A DNA stretch of 64,000 nucleotides from Arthrobacter beigongshangensis (GTDB lineage: Bacteria; Bacillota; Bacilli; Bacillales_A; Planococcaceae): NCBI RefSeq assembly GCF_016820585.1, contig NZ_JADHDX010000010.1, positions 62,001 through 126,000 on the forward strand, given 5' to 3'. The notes beneath the pieces were generated by a model that saw nothing but the letters and a program-made list of their open reading frames with translations, ran no database searches and was not told where the DNA came from. Both the position numbers and the translations under genes were made by a program. This document shows positions 38,732-47,369 of the stretch, one piece after another (position 1 is the first letter of the stretch; each line of letters opens with the position of its first letter).

Positions 38732-40627
38732 GTGCGTACATTTGGAATATCAACGATTATAACAATTATGCTGCTTTTCGGCCTGCAAAGCGGAGCGCAA
38801 GCTAGTAGCGATGCGGCTGAAGAATACTTCATCGTAGGTGGCAATCAAACAGAAATTCTCACATTCATGCAACAGGAGCAGATGTCTATCGGAAAAGTCT
38901 ATTCTACTTTTTCCGTAATAATTGCTAACCTAACAGATCAACAGCAGCAACGTCTCAAATCGAAATTCACAGAAATTCATATTCAATCAAATCGACAATA
39001 TGAACAAAGCAAGGATTCCGAGCGCAGCTCTATCAAAATGATCCAAGCGACAGCCGAAGTCGCTTCACCCTATACGGGACTGGGCGTTAAAGTAGCTGTC
39101 CTCGATTCTGGAGTCGATACAGAACATCGTGACCTCAATGTCAAAGGAGGACACTGCACATTGGTACATGATTGTGCACCCGGCATTCCCTATGACGATG
39201 ACAATGGACATGGCACACATGTCGCAGGAATTATCGCAGCGCTAAAAAATGATACAGGAATCGTTGGGATTGCACCAAGTGTAGACCTCTACAGCATCAA
39301 AGCCCTCAACGCATTCGGCGTCGGGACGACAAATAGCTTAGTCGATGGCGTTGAATGGGCTATTCAAAACAAAATGGATATTTTAAATCTGAGCATCACA
39401 ACAGAAAAAAATGACCTAGCACTCAAAACCGCACTAGAAGCCGCTTATAAGAAAGGGATGCTAATTGTAGGCTCCGCAGGAAATAACGGCGAATCGGCGA
39501 ATAAAACCGTCATGTATCCAGCGAAATACGACACAGTGATTGCCGTTTCTGCTGTGAAATCAGATTTATCCAAGCTCAAGGAAAGTGCCGTCGGTGAAGA
39601 AGTCGACATTGCAGCACCAGGCGGATCAATTCTTAGCACATACCCAATCGAATCGGATTCCATGGATGGAAAAGCAGACGGCTACACTCATCTTTCAGGA
39701 ACGTCAATGGCAACCCCACATGTGACTGGTATCCTTGCGCTTTACAAAGAACGCTTTCCGGAAAAGACCAACGCCGAATTACGTTCACTTATTAATGAAA
39801 CCGCAAAAGACCTAGGGGAAGTAGGAAAAGACCCAGTATTCGGTCATGGACTCGTACAATATGCTGCAAAGCTAGCAGGAGTCACAACATTCACTACGAA
39901 AAATGAACAAGGAAAAGTTACTCTCACGGCAGGAGAGACAACAAACATCAACATAGAATCGAATGGTAAACAGGTACCGCATGAAAACGGGCAATGGCAT
40001 CTTTATGGCGTGGACGGAACAATAACCATTTTCGTGACGACAACAGATACCGCTGCAAAAAGCACAGTGGAAAAGCAGCACATCACCTTTAACAGTCCAA
40101 GCTATTCAGATGTGACTAACGCCCAAAGATTTGCAGGACCAATTGGATTCATGAGTCACAACAACCAGATTAAAGGCTTCGAGGATGGCACATTTAGACC
40201 TTATGCCAACATCACGCGAGGCGAGGCGGCAACACTCATCGGGCGCGCACTCGGTTTTTCATCAGCACCTGCCAAGACTGGCTTCAAGGATGTCCATACA
40301 TCATCATTCGCATCTGGCTATATTAAAGCAGCCGTCGACGCCAAAATCATCTCAGGCTTTTCCGATGGCACATTTAGACCTGGAAGCAATGTGACACGCG
40401 CCGAAATGGCTATTCTCATTTCAAAAGCCTTTGACCTAAAAAGCAATAATAGTACCGATTTCAAAGACGTCAAACCTTCAATGGCCGCCTACCAATCCAT
40501 CAAAGCACTAACGGCATCAGAAGTCACGACGGGGTACGGTGACGGTACATTTAAACCCTATAACAATATGACAAGAGCAGACTTCACCGTCTTCTTAGCA
40601 AGAGTTCAAAATGACTTTTTTAAATAA
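38732..40627 (+). CDS. SLH-anchored subtilisin-like protease
   Basis: A 631-residue S8 protease. Signal peptide, I9 propeptide (to about 105), catalytic Asp near 125 (VLDSGVDTEH), His near 161 (GHGTHVAGI), Ser near 324 (GTSMATPHV), a short beta linker, then three C-terminal SLH repeats (455-630; ITRGEAATLIGRA, VTRAEMAILISKA, MTRADFTVFLARV). I chose GTG at 38732 behind GAGTGGGGG; an in-frame ATG at 38711 lies before that site. A wall-bound protease of this kind could process S-layer or other surface proteins. Confidence 0.92.
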   Translation: MRTFGISTIITIMLLFGLQSGAQASSDAAEEYFIVGGNQTEILTFMQQEQMSIGKVYSTFSVIIANLTDQQQQRLKSKFTEIHIQSNRQYEQSKDSERSSIKMIQATAEVASPYTGLGVKVAVLDSGVDTEHRDLNVKGGHCTLVHDCAPGIPYDDDNGHGTHVAGIIAALKNDTGIVGIAPSVDLYSIKALNAFGVGTTNSLVDGVEWAIQNKMDILNLSITTEKNDLALKTALEAAYKKGMLIVGSAGNNGESANKTVMYPAKYDTVIAVSAVKSDLSKLKESAVGEEVDIAAPGGSILSTYPIESDSMDGKADGYTHLSGTSMATPHVTGILALYKERFPEKTNAELRSLINETAKDLGEVGKDPVFGHGLVQYAAKLAGVTTFTTKNEQGKVTLTAGETTNINIESNGKQVPHENGQWHLYGVDGTITIFVTTTDTAAKSTVEKQHITFNSPSYSDVTNAQRFAGPIGFMSHNNQIKGFEDGTFRPYANITRGEAATLIGRALGFSSAPAKTGFKDVHTSSFASGYIKAAVDAKIISGFSDGTFRPGSNVTRAEMAILISKAFDLKSNNSTDFKDVKPSMAAYQSIKALTASEVTTGYGDGTFKPYNNMTRADFTVFLARVQNDFFK

Positions 40628-40686
40628 AGAACCAAAGTATACCAAAAAATGATAGAATGAAAGAAAAATCGACATGAGGTGAAAAG

Positions 40687-41712
40687 ATGAAAAAACGATT
40701 TACACAAATCATGATCATAATAGCCATCATCGTTGCGTTACCCATTATGTCAGCTAAAAGCACGCTTGCCGCTACCAACGATAAAATCAGCGAATTCGCC
40801 CAGCAATTTGTAGGAATCCCGTACCTATGGGCTGGAACAACCATTTTAGGATTTGACTGCTCAGGGTTGATTCGCCATGTGTATAGCAATTTTGGAATCG
40901 AGTTGCCGAGAACCTCTGAGGAACAATCTAAAGTAGGGAGCGCAGTTGCAGACAATGACCTTCAACCTGGCGACATTGTATTTTTCGAAAATACATACAA
41001 AGAAGGCATCTCTCACTCTGGTATTTATCTAGGAGATAACATGTTTATTTCCGCTGAGACTAAGGGTGTCGCAATCGCTAAGCTAAAATCGCATCCGTAT
41101 TGGGAGCAGCGTTATGTTGGAGCAAGAAGAGTAGTAGGCGCATCGACTTCTCCTGAAATAGCTCCGAAACCGGTCACATTCTCAGACTTACCGAATACAC
41201 ATCCCGCATACAATGCAGTCCAGGACTTGAATAGCAAAGGCGTCATTAATGGGTTCCTAGACGCTACGTTCAAACCCGAGGATTCCGTAACACGTGGACA
41301 AGCCGCAGCTATGCTGAACCGCGTGTTGAAGCTGCAGGCAAAAGGGTCCGTTATTTTTACGGACGTCGGCACAACTCACCAATTCGCAGCCGACATTGCC
41401 GCTATGAATGAAAGCGGAATTTTAAAAGGCTACGAGACAGGAGCGTTTGGCATAACAGACCAGCTCACTCGTGGACAACTAGCGATCATCGTCGATCGAG
41501 CGTTCCAGCTACAAGAGAAAGCCAAGCAAAAAGTGCAAATCGCGTCACTTTATGCAGACGTGCCTTCAAACTACTGGGCATCTGAATCTATACACGCTTT
41601 AAAAGTATTAGACCTAACAACAATATTCCAAACGCAAACCTATGACATGCACAAAGCGGCCTCCAGGGCAGAATTCTCCGCCGCCGTTTTCAGTGCGATA
41701 AAAGCACAATGA
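40687..41712 (+). CDS. SLH-anchored NlpC/P60 endopeptidase
   Basis: A 341-residue exported cell-wall hydrolase. Signal peptide to about 28. NlpC/P60 domain at 30-150 with catalytic Cys58 (FDCSGLIRHVY), His near 109 (SHSGIYLG) and a third polar residue near 137. Three SLH repeats follow (165-335; VTRGQAAAMLNRV, LTRGQLAIIVDRA, ASRAEFSAAVFSA). It should cut stem peptides between D-Glu and the diamino acid. CATGAGGTGAAAAG precedes the ATG. Confidence 0.93.
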   Translation: MKKRFTQIMIIIAIIVALPIMSAKSTLAATNDKISEFAQQFVGIPYLWAGTTILGFDCSGLIRHVYSNFGIELPRTSEEQSKVGSAVADNDLQPGDIVFFENTYKEGISHSGIYLGDNMFISAETKGVAIAKLKSHPYWEQRYVGARRVVGASTSPEIAPKPVTFSDLPNTHPAYNAVQDLNSKGVINGFLDATFKPEDSVTRGQAAAMLNRVLKLQAKGSVIFTDVGTTHQFAADIAAMNESGILKGYETGAFGITDQLTRGQLAIIVDRAFQLQEKAKQKVQIASLYADVPSNYWASESIHALKVLDLTTIFQTQTYDMHKAASRAEFSAAVFSAIKAQ

Positions 41713-41798
41713 CGAAAAAGCGACTATTTTCTGGAAGATGAATAATCATAGAATTCTTGATAGAATAAGATGAAGTGAGTTTTAGGGAGGAAAAGTGA

Positions 41799-43826
41799 AT
41801 GAAGCGAAAGCTAGTTGCTATAATTGCTATGATCGTATTATTGATCCCGATTGCACCTGCTATGTCTCATGCGGATGAATTAAAGGGACTAACACTCGAA
41901 AAAGAAATGCGCGCTATGATTGAGCTTGGAATCATCAAAGGGTACACAGACGGCAAAGTCCACCCAAAAGCAGATGTCAATCGCGGGGATTTCGCAGCAT
42001 TTCTAGCACGGACAATGAAACTACCAACAGAAACACCTAACTTTATTGACGTAAATACCTCATCGGCCATTGCTGGTGAAATTGGTGCCATCCAAAAGAC
42101 CGGCATTATGAAAGGTACTTTAGATGGGAAATTTATGCCGCTAAAGCTAATGACAAGGGAAGAAATGGCGGTAACAACAGCCCGCGCACTAGCTCATCTT
42201 AACCTGAAGATTGAAAGCACGGACCTCATTCTTTCAGACCAATCAAGCTTTTCCATGGCTGAAGGAGTCTCTAGTTCAAAAACAGTTTTTGCTGCCGGCA
42301 TTATGAACGGCGTGAAAGTAAACAGCGACCGTACAGAAATTACATTTGATCCAAAAGGACTTTCAAAGCGTGATCAAGTCGCAGCTGTCCTAAAAAGATT
42401 TTTAGATTACACAGGCAATGAAGTTCCAGGAGAGGGGGAAGAACCTCCTGTCGTAACACCACCGGTTACGCCTCCGGATAAATTCCAGCTGGCAATCATC
42501 CGAGACAAAAAACTCGTTTTACTCGACAAACAGTACAACACCTATACAGAAGCAGTACAAGCCTTTACGGCAAACACAGCAGCACAAGGAATCTATAAAG
42601 GAATTGAGCTACTCCGAGTAAGAAGTGGTACAGCCTTTGCTCAAGGACCAGCAGGCAACACAGCAAGCATCTACGCCAATACGAACTTTACAAACCAGCT
42701 AACCTATATCCAAGCTGGACGTGAAATGCGCGTACTCGAGCATGCAGAAAACTATATGAAAGTCCAAGTTGCAGATACAGTTGGCTACGTAAAACATAGC
42801 CAAATCGACTTCGTACCGACTGAAATCCGAAGCGATCGCGACTACTATATGGCCAATGCTAGCAAAGAATTGCTGCATTACACATTCAACTTCCTAACAA
42901 ACACATATGGCACCTATACCGTTGGACCAGCGCCGGACTTCATGGCAACGGGTATCCGCTACTACGCAACAGACGGTGTCCATTTCTTAGACGGGACTGG
43001 AAAAGCAGTGGGAACTTACCACCCATACTTCCAATTCCAATCTGTTCGCACGACAAGTAGCTACACAGCTGAAGAGTTAGACGCCGTTATCCTACAAATA
43101 ATTGGTGAAAGAGAACGTACAGGAATTGCAAGATACGCTAACGCTACAACGAACTCGAAACTGATCGGGCTCGGCACATATATTAAACAAATTGAAGCAG
43201 AGCATCGCGTCAACGCATTATTCATTCTAGCAACAGCCGTCCACGAAAGTGACTACGGCATCAGCGGTAACGCCATGACAAAAAACAACCTCTTCGGCAT
43301 CAGAGTATTCGATAGCACACCCGAAGCTGGAGAAAAATACGCAACACCCGAAAGAAGCATCGAAGCATTCGTCACCGAATACGTAAACAAAAACTACGGT
43401 CTACCTGCTGGAAGCTATGCCAAAGGGGCAGCACCTGGCAATAAAACAGCCGGCATCAACGCACACTATGCATCCGATCCAACATGGGGCTCCAAAATTG
43501 CAGGCCACATGTGGCGCCTAGATGCAGCCATGGGTAGCAGAGATATGAAATCATACCGACTTGCTATGACCAACCAAAGCGGAACACTCAACGTGCGCAC
43601 CGAACCAACAGTCAGTAGTAGCACACTACTATTCACTTACAAAGCAAGAGACCTTGGCAGAAGCGGCGAATCCGGCTACCCAGTCGCCATCGTCGAACAA
43701 CAAAAAGGAAGCGACGGCTACCTCTGGTACAAAGTCCTCTCCGACGACATCCAAAAAGACTCCACCGGCAACCACATCGAATTCGGTTGGATCCGCGGAG
43801 ACCTAGTCAAAGATATCAGCAACTAA
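41799..43826 (+). CDS. SLH-anchored N-acetylglucosaminidase autolysin
   Basis: A 675-residue exported hydrolase. Signal peptide to about 26, three SLH repeats (27-205), a proline-rich linker (about 208-225), an SH3-like domain (285-345), a GH73 glucosaminidase domain (420-575) with the catalytic Glu483 in AVHESDYG and the family motif NNLFGI, and a final SH3 domain (585-675). Related to LytD/LytG-type enzymes that cut the glycan strand. TTAGGGAGGAAAAG gives a strong start. It lies 86 bases after the NlpC/P60 gene. Confidence 0.92.
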   Translation: MKRKLVAIIAMIVLLIPIAPAMSHADELKGLTLEKEMRAMIELGIIKGYTDGKVHPKADVNRGDFAAFLARTMKLPTETPNFIDVNTSSAIAGEIGAIQKTGIMKGTLDGKFMPLKLMTREEMAVTTARALAHLNLKIESTDLILSDQSSFSMAEGVSSSKTVFAAGIMNGVKVNSDRTEITFDPKGLSKRDQVAAVLKRFLDYTGNEVPGEGEEPPVVTPPVTPPDKFQLAIIRDKKLVLLDKQYNTYTEAVQAFTANTAAQGIYKGIELLRVRSGTAFAQGPAGNTASIYANTNFTNQLTYIQAGREMRVLEHAENYMKVQVADTVGYVKHSQIDFVPTEIRSDRDYYMANASKELLHYTFNFLTNTYGTYTVGPAPDFMATGIRYYATDGVHFLDGTGKAVGTYHPYFQFQSVRTTSSYTAEELDAVILQIIGERERTGIARYANATTNSKLIGLGTYIKQIEAEHRVNALFILATAVHESDYGISGNAMTKNNLFGIRVFDSTPEAGEKYATPERSIEAFVTEYVNKNYGLPAGSYAKGAAPGNKTAGINAHYASDPTWGSKIAGHMWRLDAAMGSRDMKSYRLAMTNQSGTLNVRTEPTVSSSTLLFTYKARDLGRSGESGYPVAIVEQQKGSDGYLWYKVLSDDIQKDSTGNHIEFGWIRGDLVKDISN

Positions 43827-43835
43827 CGCTAACTA

Positions 43836-43860
43836 AACCCCCGCCACCGCGGGGGTTTTT
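43836..43860 (+). terminator. Terminator after glucosaminidase
   Basis: AACCCCCGC pairs with GCGGGGGTT and is followed by TTT. Array 3 begins just beyond it. Confidence 0.9.
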
Positions 43861-43889
43861 GCATGCTTTATGGAATGTGCAGCAAATTC

Positions 43890-44440
43890 TGTCGGGTGTC
43901 CAACCAACCTCTCGAAGTGTCCAACAAAAACGGTCGAGTGTCCAACATCGGGAAAACTCTCCAACAAAAACGGTCGAGTGTCCAACATCGGGAAAACTCT
44001 CCAACAAAAGTCGACAAGTCTCCAACCAATCTCTTAAAGGCTCCAACAAAACCAGTCGAGTGTCCAACATCGGGAAAGCTCTCCAACAAAAGTCGACAAG
44101 TCTCCAACCAAGCTCTTAAAGTGTCCAACAAAACCAGTCGAGTGTCCAACATCGGTAAAACTCTCCAACAAACCCGCCGAAGCCTTCAACCAACCTCTTA
44201 AAGTGTCCAACAAAAACAGTCGAGTGTCCAACATAGGTAAAACTCTCCAACAAAATCGCCGAAGCCTCCAACCAACCTCTTAAAGTGTCCAACAAAACCA
44301 GTCGAGTTTCCAACATCGGTAAAACTCTCCAACAAACCCACCGAATCCTCCAACCAACCTCCTAAAGTGTCCAACAAACCCGGTCGAGTGTCCAACATCG
44401 GGAAAACTCTCCAACAAAAGTCGACAAGTCTCCAACCACT
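43890..44440. repeat. Satellite-like array 3 with 82-bp higher-order period
   Basis: About 26 units of 21 or 19 bases with TCCAAC in every unit, same orientation as array 2. Four units recur as a set: GTGTCCAACATCGGGAAAA, CTCTCCAACAAAAGTCGAC.., GTCTCCAACC.., GTGTCCAACAAAACC.., adding to 82 bases, about six times. It is followed by 400 bases without a clear gene (44441-44849). Confidence 0.95.
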
Positions 44441-44703
44441 GCGACAGACCATTGAAAACATTCTCGAAGGCCTTCTAAGTCCGTCGCATCCTTCCCCAAT
44501 GGAAGACCAACATCTATCGGTGGGGGAGGGTTATGCTTAATTAGCTAGTGAATCAAAAATGCTCAAAATTAAATTTTGTGGGGTGTCTAATTTCCTCACG
44601 AACCTTTTACTTAACAGGGTTTAGAGTCTATTTACCTATGAATAACATGGTTGAAATCGCGTGTTTTAGGGTCAAAAAAGGGGCAAATTTAATATTTGGT
44701 TTT

Positions 44704-44766
44704 CAGACACAATTTACAGAATTCTGTGTCTGTTATAAGCTGTTTTTAGGAACGGACGTCCTGTTC
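44704..44766. promoter_or_regulatory. Two inverted repeats upstream of the Rpn-family gene
   Basis: CAGACACA (44704) pairs with TGTGTCTG (44725). GGAAC-GGACGTCC-TGTTCC (44748-44766) is a second near-perfect palindrome. Either could be an operator or an RNA hairpin in front of the rpn gene. A 75-codon frame at 44548-44775 lacks a ribosome site and I do not call it. Confidence 0.45.
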
Positions 44767-44849
44767 CATAATTGACTGAAAATGCGCTAAACTATAGGGA
44801 ATTACACCCTGGCGAATGCATCATTACTCTGAAAAAAGGATGTGTTGAG

Positions 44850-45812
44850 ATGGCTGTAACGGCATGTGTGAAAGAATCTTCGATGCCTTATCATAGGGCA
44901 ATTGTAATTCGAGAAGAGAAAAGAGAGTACGTGAAGCATGATCAGATTTTTAAAGAGCTAATCAATAATTTTTTTGCTGAATTTTTGGATGTGTTTTTTC
45001 CGGAGGTTCATGCTGGGCTTGATTTTGAGTCAGTTAAACCGTTATCAGAAGAGTTGTATACGGATTTGATCAAGGGAGAAAATCGGCGGGTGGATATTGT
45101 GATTGAAGCGAAGTTGAGGGGGGCAGACACGCTCATTATTGTTCATATGGAGCCGCAAAGTACCTATCAGGATGATTTTCACAAGCGGATGTATTTGTAT
45201 TTTAGTTTGCTTTATAATAAATATAGAAAGCCAATTTTACCGATTGCCATCTTTAGTTATGATGGCAAATATACAGAACTCGATGAGTTCACAATCGAGT
45301 TTCCTTTCTTTCATGTGCTGACATTTAACTTTTTGATGTTAGAGCTGAAGAAGAAAAACTGGAAGGATTATATAACGTCGGATAATCCTGTTGCCGCGGC
45401 ATTGTTGGGGAAAATGGGCTATCGTGAAGATGAAAAAGTACAGGTGAAAATCGAGTTTTTGAAAATGCTAACTCGAATGCAATTGGACCCGGCGCGTTCA
45501 AGATTTATCAATGATTTTTTTGAGCAATATGTGAAATTAGATGCTAAAGAGGAGGTGCAATTTATGCGGGAGGCTAGGCGAATGGAGAGTGAAGGGGAGT
45601 TCAAGTTTACGCAGTTGCCGAATTCTTGGGAGGATAGAGGGATTCGGAAGGGGTTAGAGCAAGGAATAGAACAAGGAATAGAGCAGGGTGCAGAAAAAGA
45701 ACGTGAAGTATTGGCGGTTAAAATGTTGAGAGAAGGATTTCCCATGGATGTTATTGCCAAATTAACTGATTTGGATAAGGAAGCCATTGAAAAGTTAAAA
45801 GAGCTGAATTAA
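44850..45812 (+). CDS. Rpn-family PD-(D/E)XK nuclease / putative transposase
   Basis: A 320-residue member of the Rpn (recombination-promoting nuclease, TIGR01784-like) family; E. coli relatives cut DNA and act in phage defence. The nuclease core has Asp82 in RRVDIVIEAK and Glu101-x-Gln103 in HMEPQ. The C-terminal part carries GIEQ repeats and a short helical end (LKMLREGF-type, DKEAIEKLKELN). I chose ATG at 44850; the frame is open to 44772. An internal AGGAGGTG-ATG at 45550-45566 could start an 82-residue C-terminal product. The start of the next copy of this segment follows the terminator at 45829. Confidence 0.82.
   Translation: MAVTACVKESSMPYHRAIVIREEKREYVKHDQIFKELINNFFAEFLDVFFPEVHAGLDFESVKPLSEELYTDLIKGENRRVDIVIEAKLRGADTLIIVHMEPQSTYQDDFHKRMYLYFSLLYNKYRKPILPIAIFSYDGKYTELDEFTIEFPFFHVLTFNFLMLELKKKNWKDYITSDNPVAAALLGKMGYREDEKVQVKIEFLKMLTRMQLDPARSRFINDFFEQYVKLDAKEEVQFMREARRMESEGEFKFTQLPNSWEDRGIRKGLEQGIEQGIEQGAEKEREVLAVKMLREGFPMDVIAKLTDLDKEAIEKLKELN
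45564..45812 (+). CDS. Possible intragenic short product of the Rpn gene (82 residues)
   Basis: AGGAGGTG at 45550-45557 lies six bases before an in-frame ATG at 45564, a better ribosome site than that of the full gene. Translation would give MREARRMESEGEFK to the common C-terminus, without the nuclease core. In E. coli RpnA, an internal start makes a small C-terminal protein that blocks the full-length toxin. The match in arrangement is inference, but the signal in the sequence is clear. Confidence 0.55.
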   Translation: MREARRMESEGEFKFTQLPNSWEDRGIRKGLEQGIEQGIEQGAEKEREVLAVKMLREGFPMDVIAKLTDLDKEAIEKLKELN

Positions 45813-45828
45813 TCTGTTGTTCGTTTAA

Positions 45829-45868
45829 AAATATCCGATGTGAGGATATTTTTGTATCGGATATTTTT
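45829..45868 (+). terminator. Terminator after Rpn gene (copy 1)
   Basis: AATATCCGAT pairs with ATCGGATATT, followed by TTT. It is part of the duplicated segment. Confidence 0.75.
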
Positions 45869-45921
45869 ATCAGCAGTATTCCGATGTCGTCAACTTAGAT
45901 GCTAAAGAGGAGGTGGAATTT

Positions 45922-46182
45922 ATGCGGGAGGCTAGGCGGATGGAGAGCGAAGGGGAGTTCAAGTTTACGCAGTTGCCGAATTCTTGGGAGGATAGAGGGA
46001 TTCAGAAGGGGTTAGTGCAAGGAATAGAACAAGGAATAGAACAAGGAATTGAGCAGGGTGCAGAAAAAGAACGTGAAGCATTGGTGCTTAAAATGTTGAG
46101 AGAAGGATTTCCCGTGGATGTTATTACCAAATTAACTGATTTGGATAAGGAAGCCATTGAAAAGTTAAAAGAGCTGAATTAA
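45922..46182 (+). CDS. Stand-alone Rpn C-terminal protein (86 residues)
   Basis: Duplicate of the C-terminal segment of the upstream Rpn gene. It starts at ATG 45922 with AGGAGGTG six bases before it, the same site as the internal start in the parent. Differences include RKGLEQ to QKGLVQ, EVLAVK to EALVLK, FPMDVIAK to FPVDVITK and one more GIEQ repeat. The frame stayed open despite changes, which argues against simple decay. It lacks the nuclease core. A promoter is not evident, so it may depend on read-through of the terminator at 45829. Confidence 0.6.
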   Translation: MREARRMESEGEFKFTQLPNSWEDRGIQKGLVQGIEQGIEQGIEQGAEKEREALVLKMLREGFPVDVITKLTDLDKEAIEKLKELN

Positions 46183-46200
46183 TCTGTTGTTCGTTGAAAT

Positions 46201-46238
46201 ATATCCGATGTGAGGATAATTTTGCATCGGATATTTTT
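46201..46238 (+). terminator. Terminator after the duplicated C-terminal ORF (copy 2)
   Basis: ATATCCGATG pairs with CATCGGATAT, followed by TTT. Confidence 0.75.
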
Positions 46239-46409
46239 ATCTGTAGTATTCCCGATGTCATTAACCGAAATCCGTTTTTAACCAGGTGGAAAAATAATCA
46301 ATAAAAGGAGTGTTCGAACATATTCATTCACCGTAGAAAACCAGAAATACTAACAGCCATTCCACGTCTACTTGCTCGTCTCCATACCAATAGCCCCCAC
46401 TATCAACAA

Positions 46410-47321
46410 ATGGACGACATGCTTTACCAAAAATCTGCCGGCTATGCAGGCGAAATTCGAGTAGACAAATACCTAGAATCAATCGAATTCCCAGAACCCG
46501 TAAAAATTCTCACAGACGTAGAACTTTCCATTAACCCCAAAAGCGCCATCCAGATAGACACCCTAATCTTGACCCGATCCTACGCATTCATTCTCGAAAT
46601 AAAGAATATTGCAGGTACCCTGATATACATTCCCAACCCACCTCACTTTGTCCGAATTCACGAAAATAAGAAAACCATCGTCATAGACTGCCCAATCATG
46701 CAACTCGAAAACAACAAAACAACCCTCGACATATGGCTCGAAAGAAATAAATTCCCGATGCGTTCCACAGGCATGATTGTCATGGCGAACGGCAAAACAG
46801 ACGTCCAAGATGCGCCCGCTGACATGCCGATCATCTATGGAAAACATCTCCCGCTCCATTTCAGAAAAATGGAACCGGAAAAACCGCTACTCACAAAACA
46901 ACAATTTTACGAACTGTGCGACAAACTGCAGCAAGATCAGCAAAGATACAACCCGTTTCCCTTATGCGAAAAAAACGGCATCAACCCAGCCCAACTAAGA
47001 AAAGGAATCATCTGCAACGACTGTTCCGTAAATCTAATCCGCGCCAATCACCAAAGATGGACATGCCCAGCCTGCAAAAAGAAATTCAAACAACCCTATC
47101 ACGACGGATTGCAAGATTGGTTCATGCTAATTAAAAACAACATCTCAAACGAAGAATGCCGCGACTTCTTTCAAATGAAAGACAAATACGCAGCCAACTA
47201 TATCTTGAATCAATTCCCATCCAAGCTCAAGCGCGAAGGAAAAGCCAAAGCAACAATCTACAAATGGGACTACAAACAACCACCCGCCAATAAAATCAAA
47301 AGAAGCACTTCAAAAACTTGA
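46410..47321 (+). CDS. NERD-domain protein with zinc ribbon
   Basis: A nuclease-related-domain protein. The 303 residues from the first ATG contain YAGEIRVDKYL, IQIDTLILTRSYAFILEIKN (the NERD core with D and ExK) and a C-terminal zinc ribbon (CNDC...CPAC). The frame is open upstream, and codons from 46320 translate to FIHRRKPEILTAIPRLLARL, resembling the usual NERD N-terminus. AAAAGGAG lies at 46303-46310, but the only in-frame codons near it are ATA (46320) and ATT (46326); ATG 46410 has no site. Either ATT is used or the start has mutated. Role unknown, possibly DNA processing. Confidence 0.78.
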   Translation: MDDMLYQKSAGYAGEIRVDKYLESIEFPEPVKILTDVELSINPKSAIQIDTLILTRSYAFILEIKNIAGTLIYIPNPPHFVRIHENKKTIVIDCPIMQLENNKTTLDIWLERNKFPMRSTGMIVMANGKTDVQDAPADMPIIYGKHLPLHFRKMEPEKPLLTKQQFYELCDKLQQDQQRYNPFPLCEKNGINPAQLRKGIICNDCSVNLIRANHQRWTCPACKKKFKQPYHDGLQDWFMLIKNNISNEECRDFFQMKDKYAANYILNQFPSKLKREGKAKATIYKWDYKQPPANKIKRSTSKT

Positions 47322-47335
47322 GGTGCTCTTTTTTT
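47304..47335 (+). terminator. Terminator after NERD gene
   Basis: AGCACTTCAA pairs with TTGAGGTGCT, followed by a T tract. It overlaps the last codons of the gene. Confidence 0.85.
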
Positions 47336-47369
47336 CTGCGCAAAAACGCCAATAAAAAGTAAACCCCGG

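Larger units (their letters stand above)
45538..46262. repeat. Tandem duplication of about 357 bp (Rpn C-terminus plus terminator)
   Basis: Bases 45538-45894 and 45895-46262 are near-identical direct copies. Each has TTAGATGCTAAAGAGGAGGTG, the 82/86-codon C-terminal frame, and the ATATCCGATG/CATCGGATAT hairpin. Copy 2 has one extra 12-base GIEQ unit and scattered substitutions. Confidence 0.92.

Noticed and set aside
35700..44440. Arrays considered as CRISPR
   Set aside because: No constant repeat of 24-40 bases separated by unique spacers, no internal palindrome, no cas genes, and the variable parts recur in the same order.
43787..44461. Repetitive ORFs in array 3
   Set aside because: Translations of the tandem unit; no ribosome site.
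44548..44775. 75-codon ORF upstream of the Rpn gene
   Set aside because: No start signal, cysteine- and phenylalanine-rich random-looking translation, and it overlaps inverted repeats.
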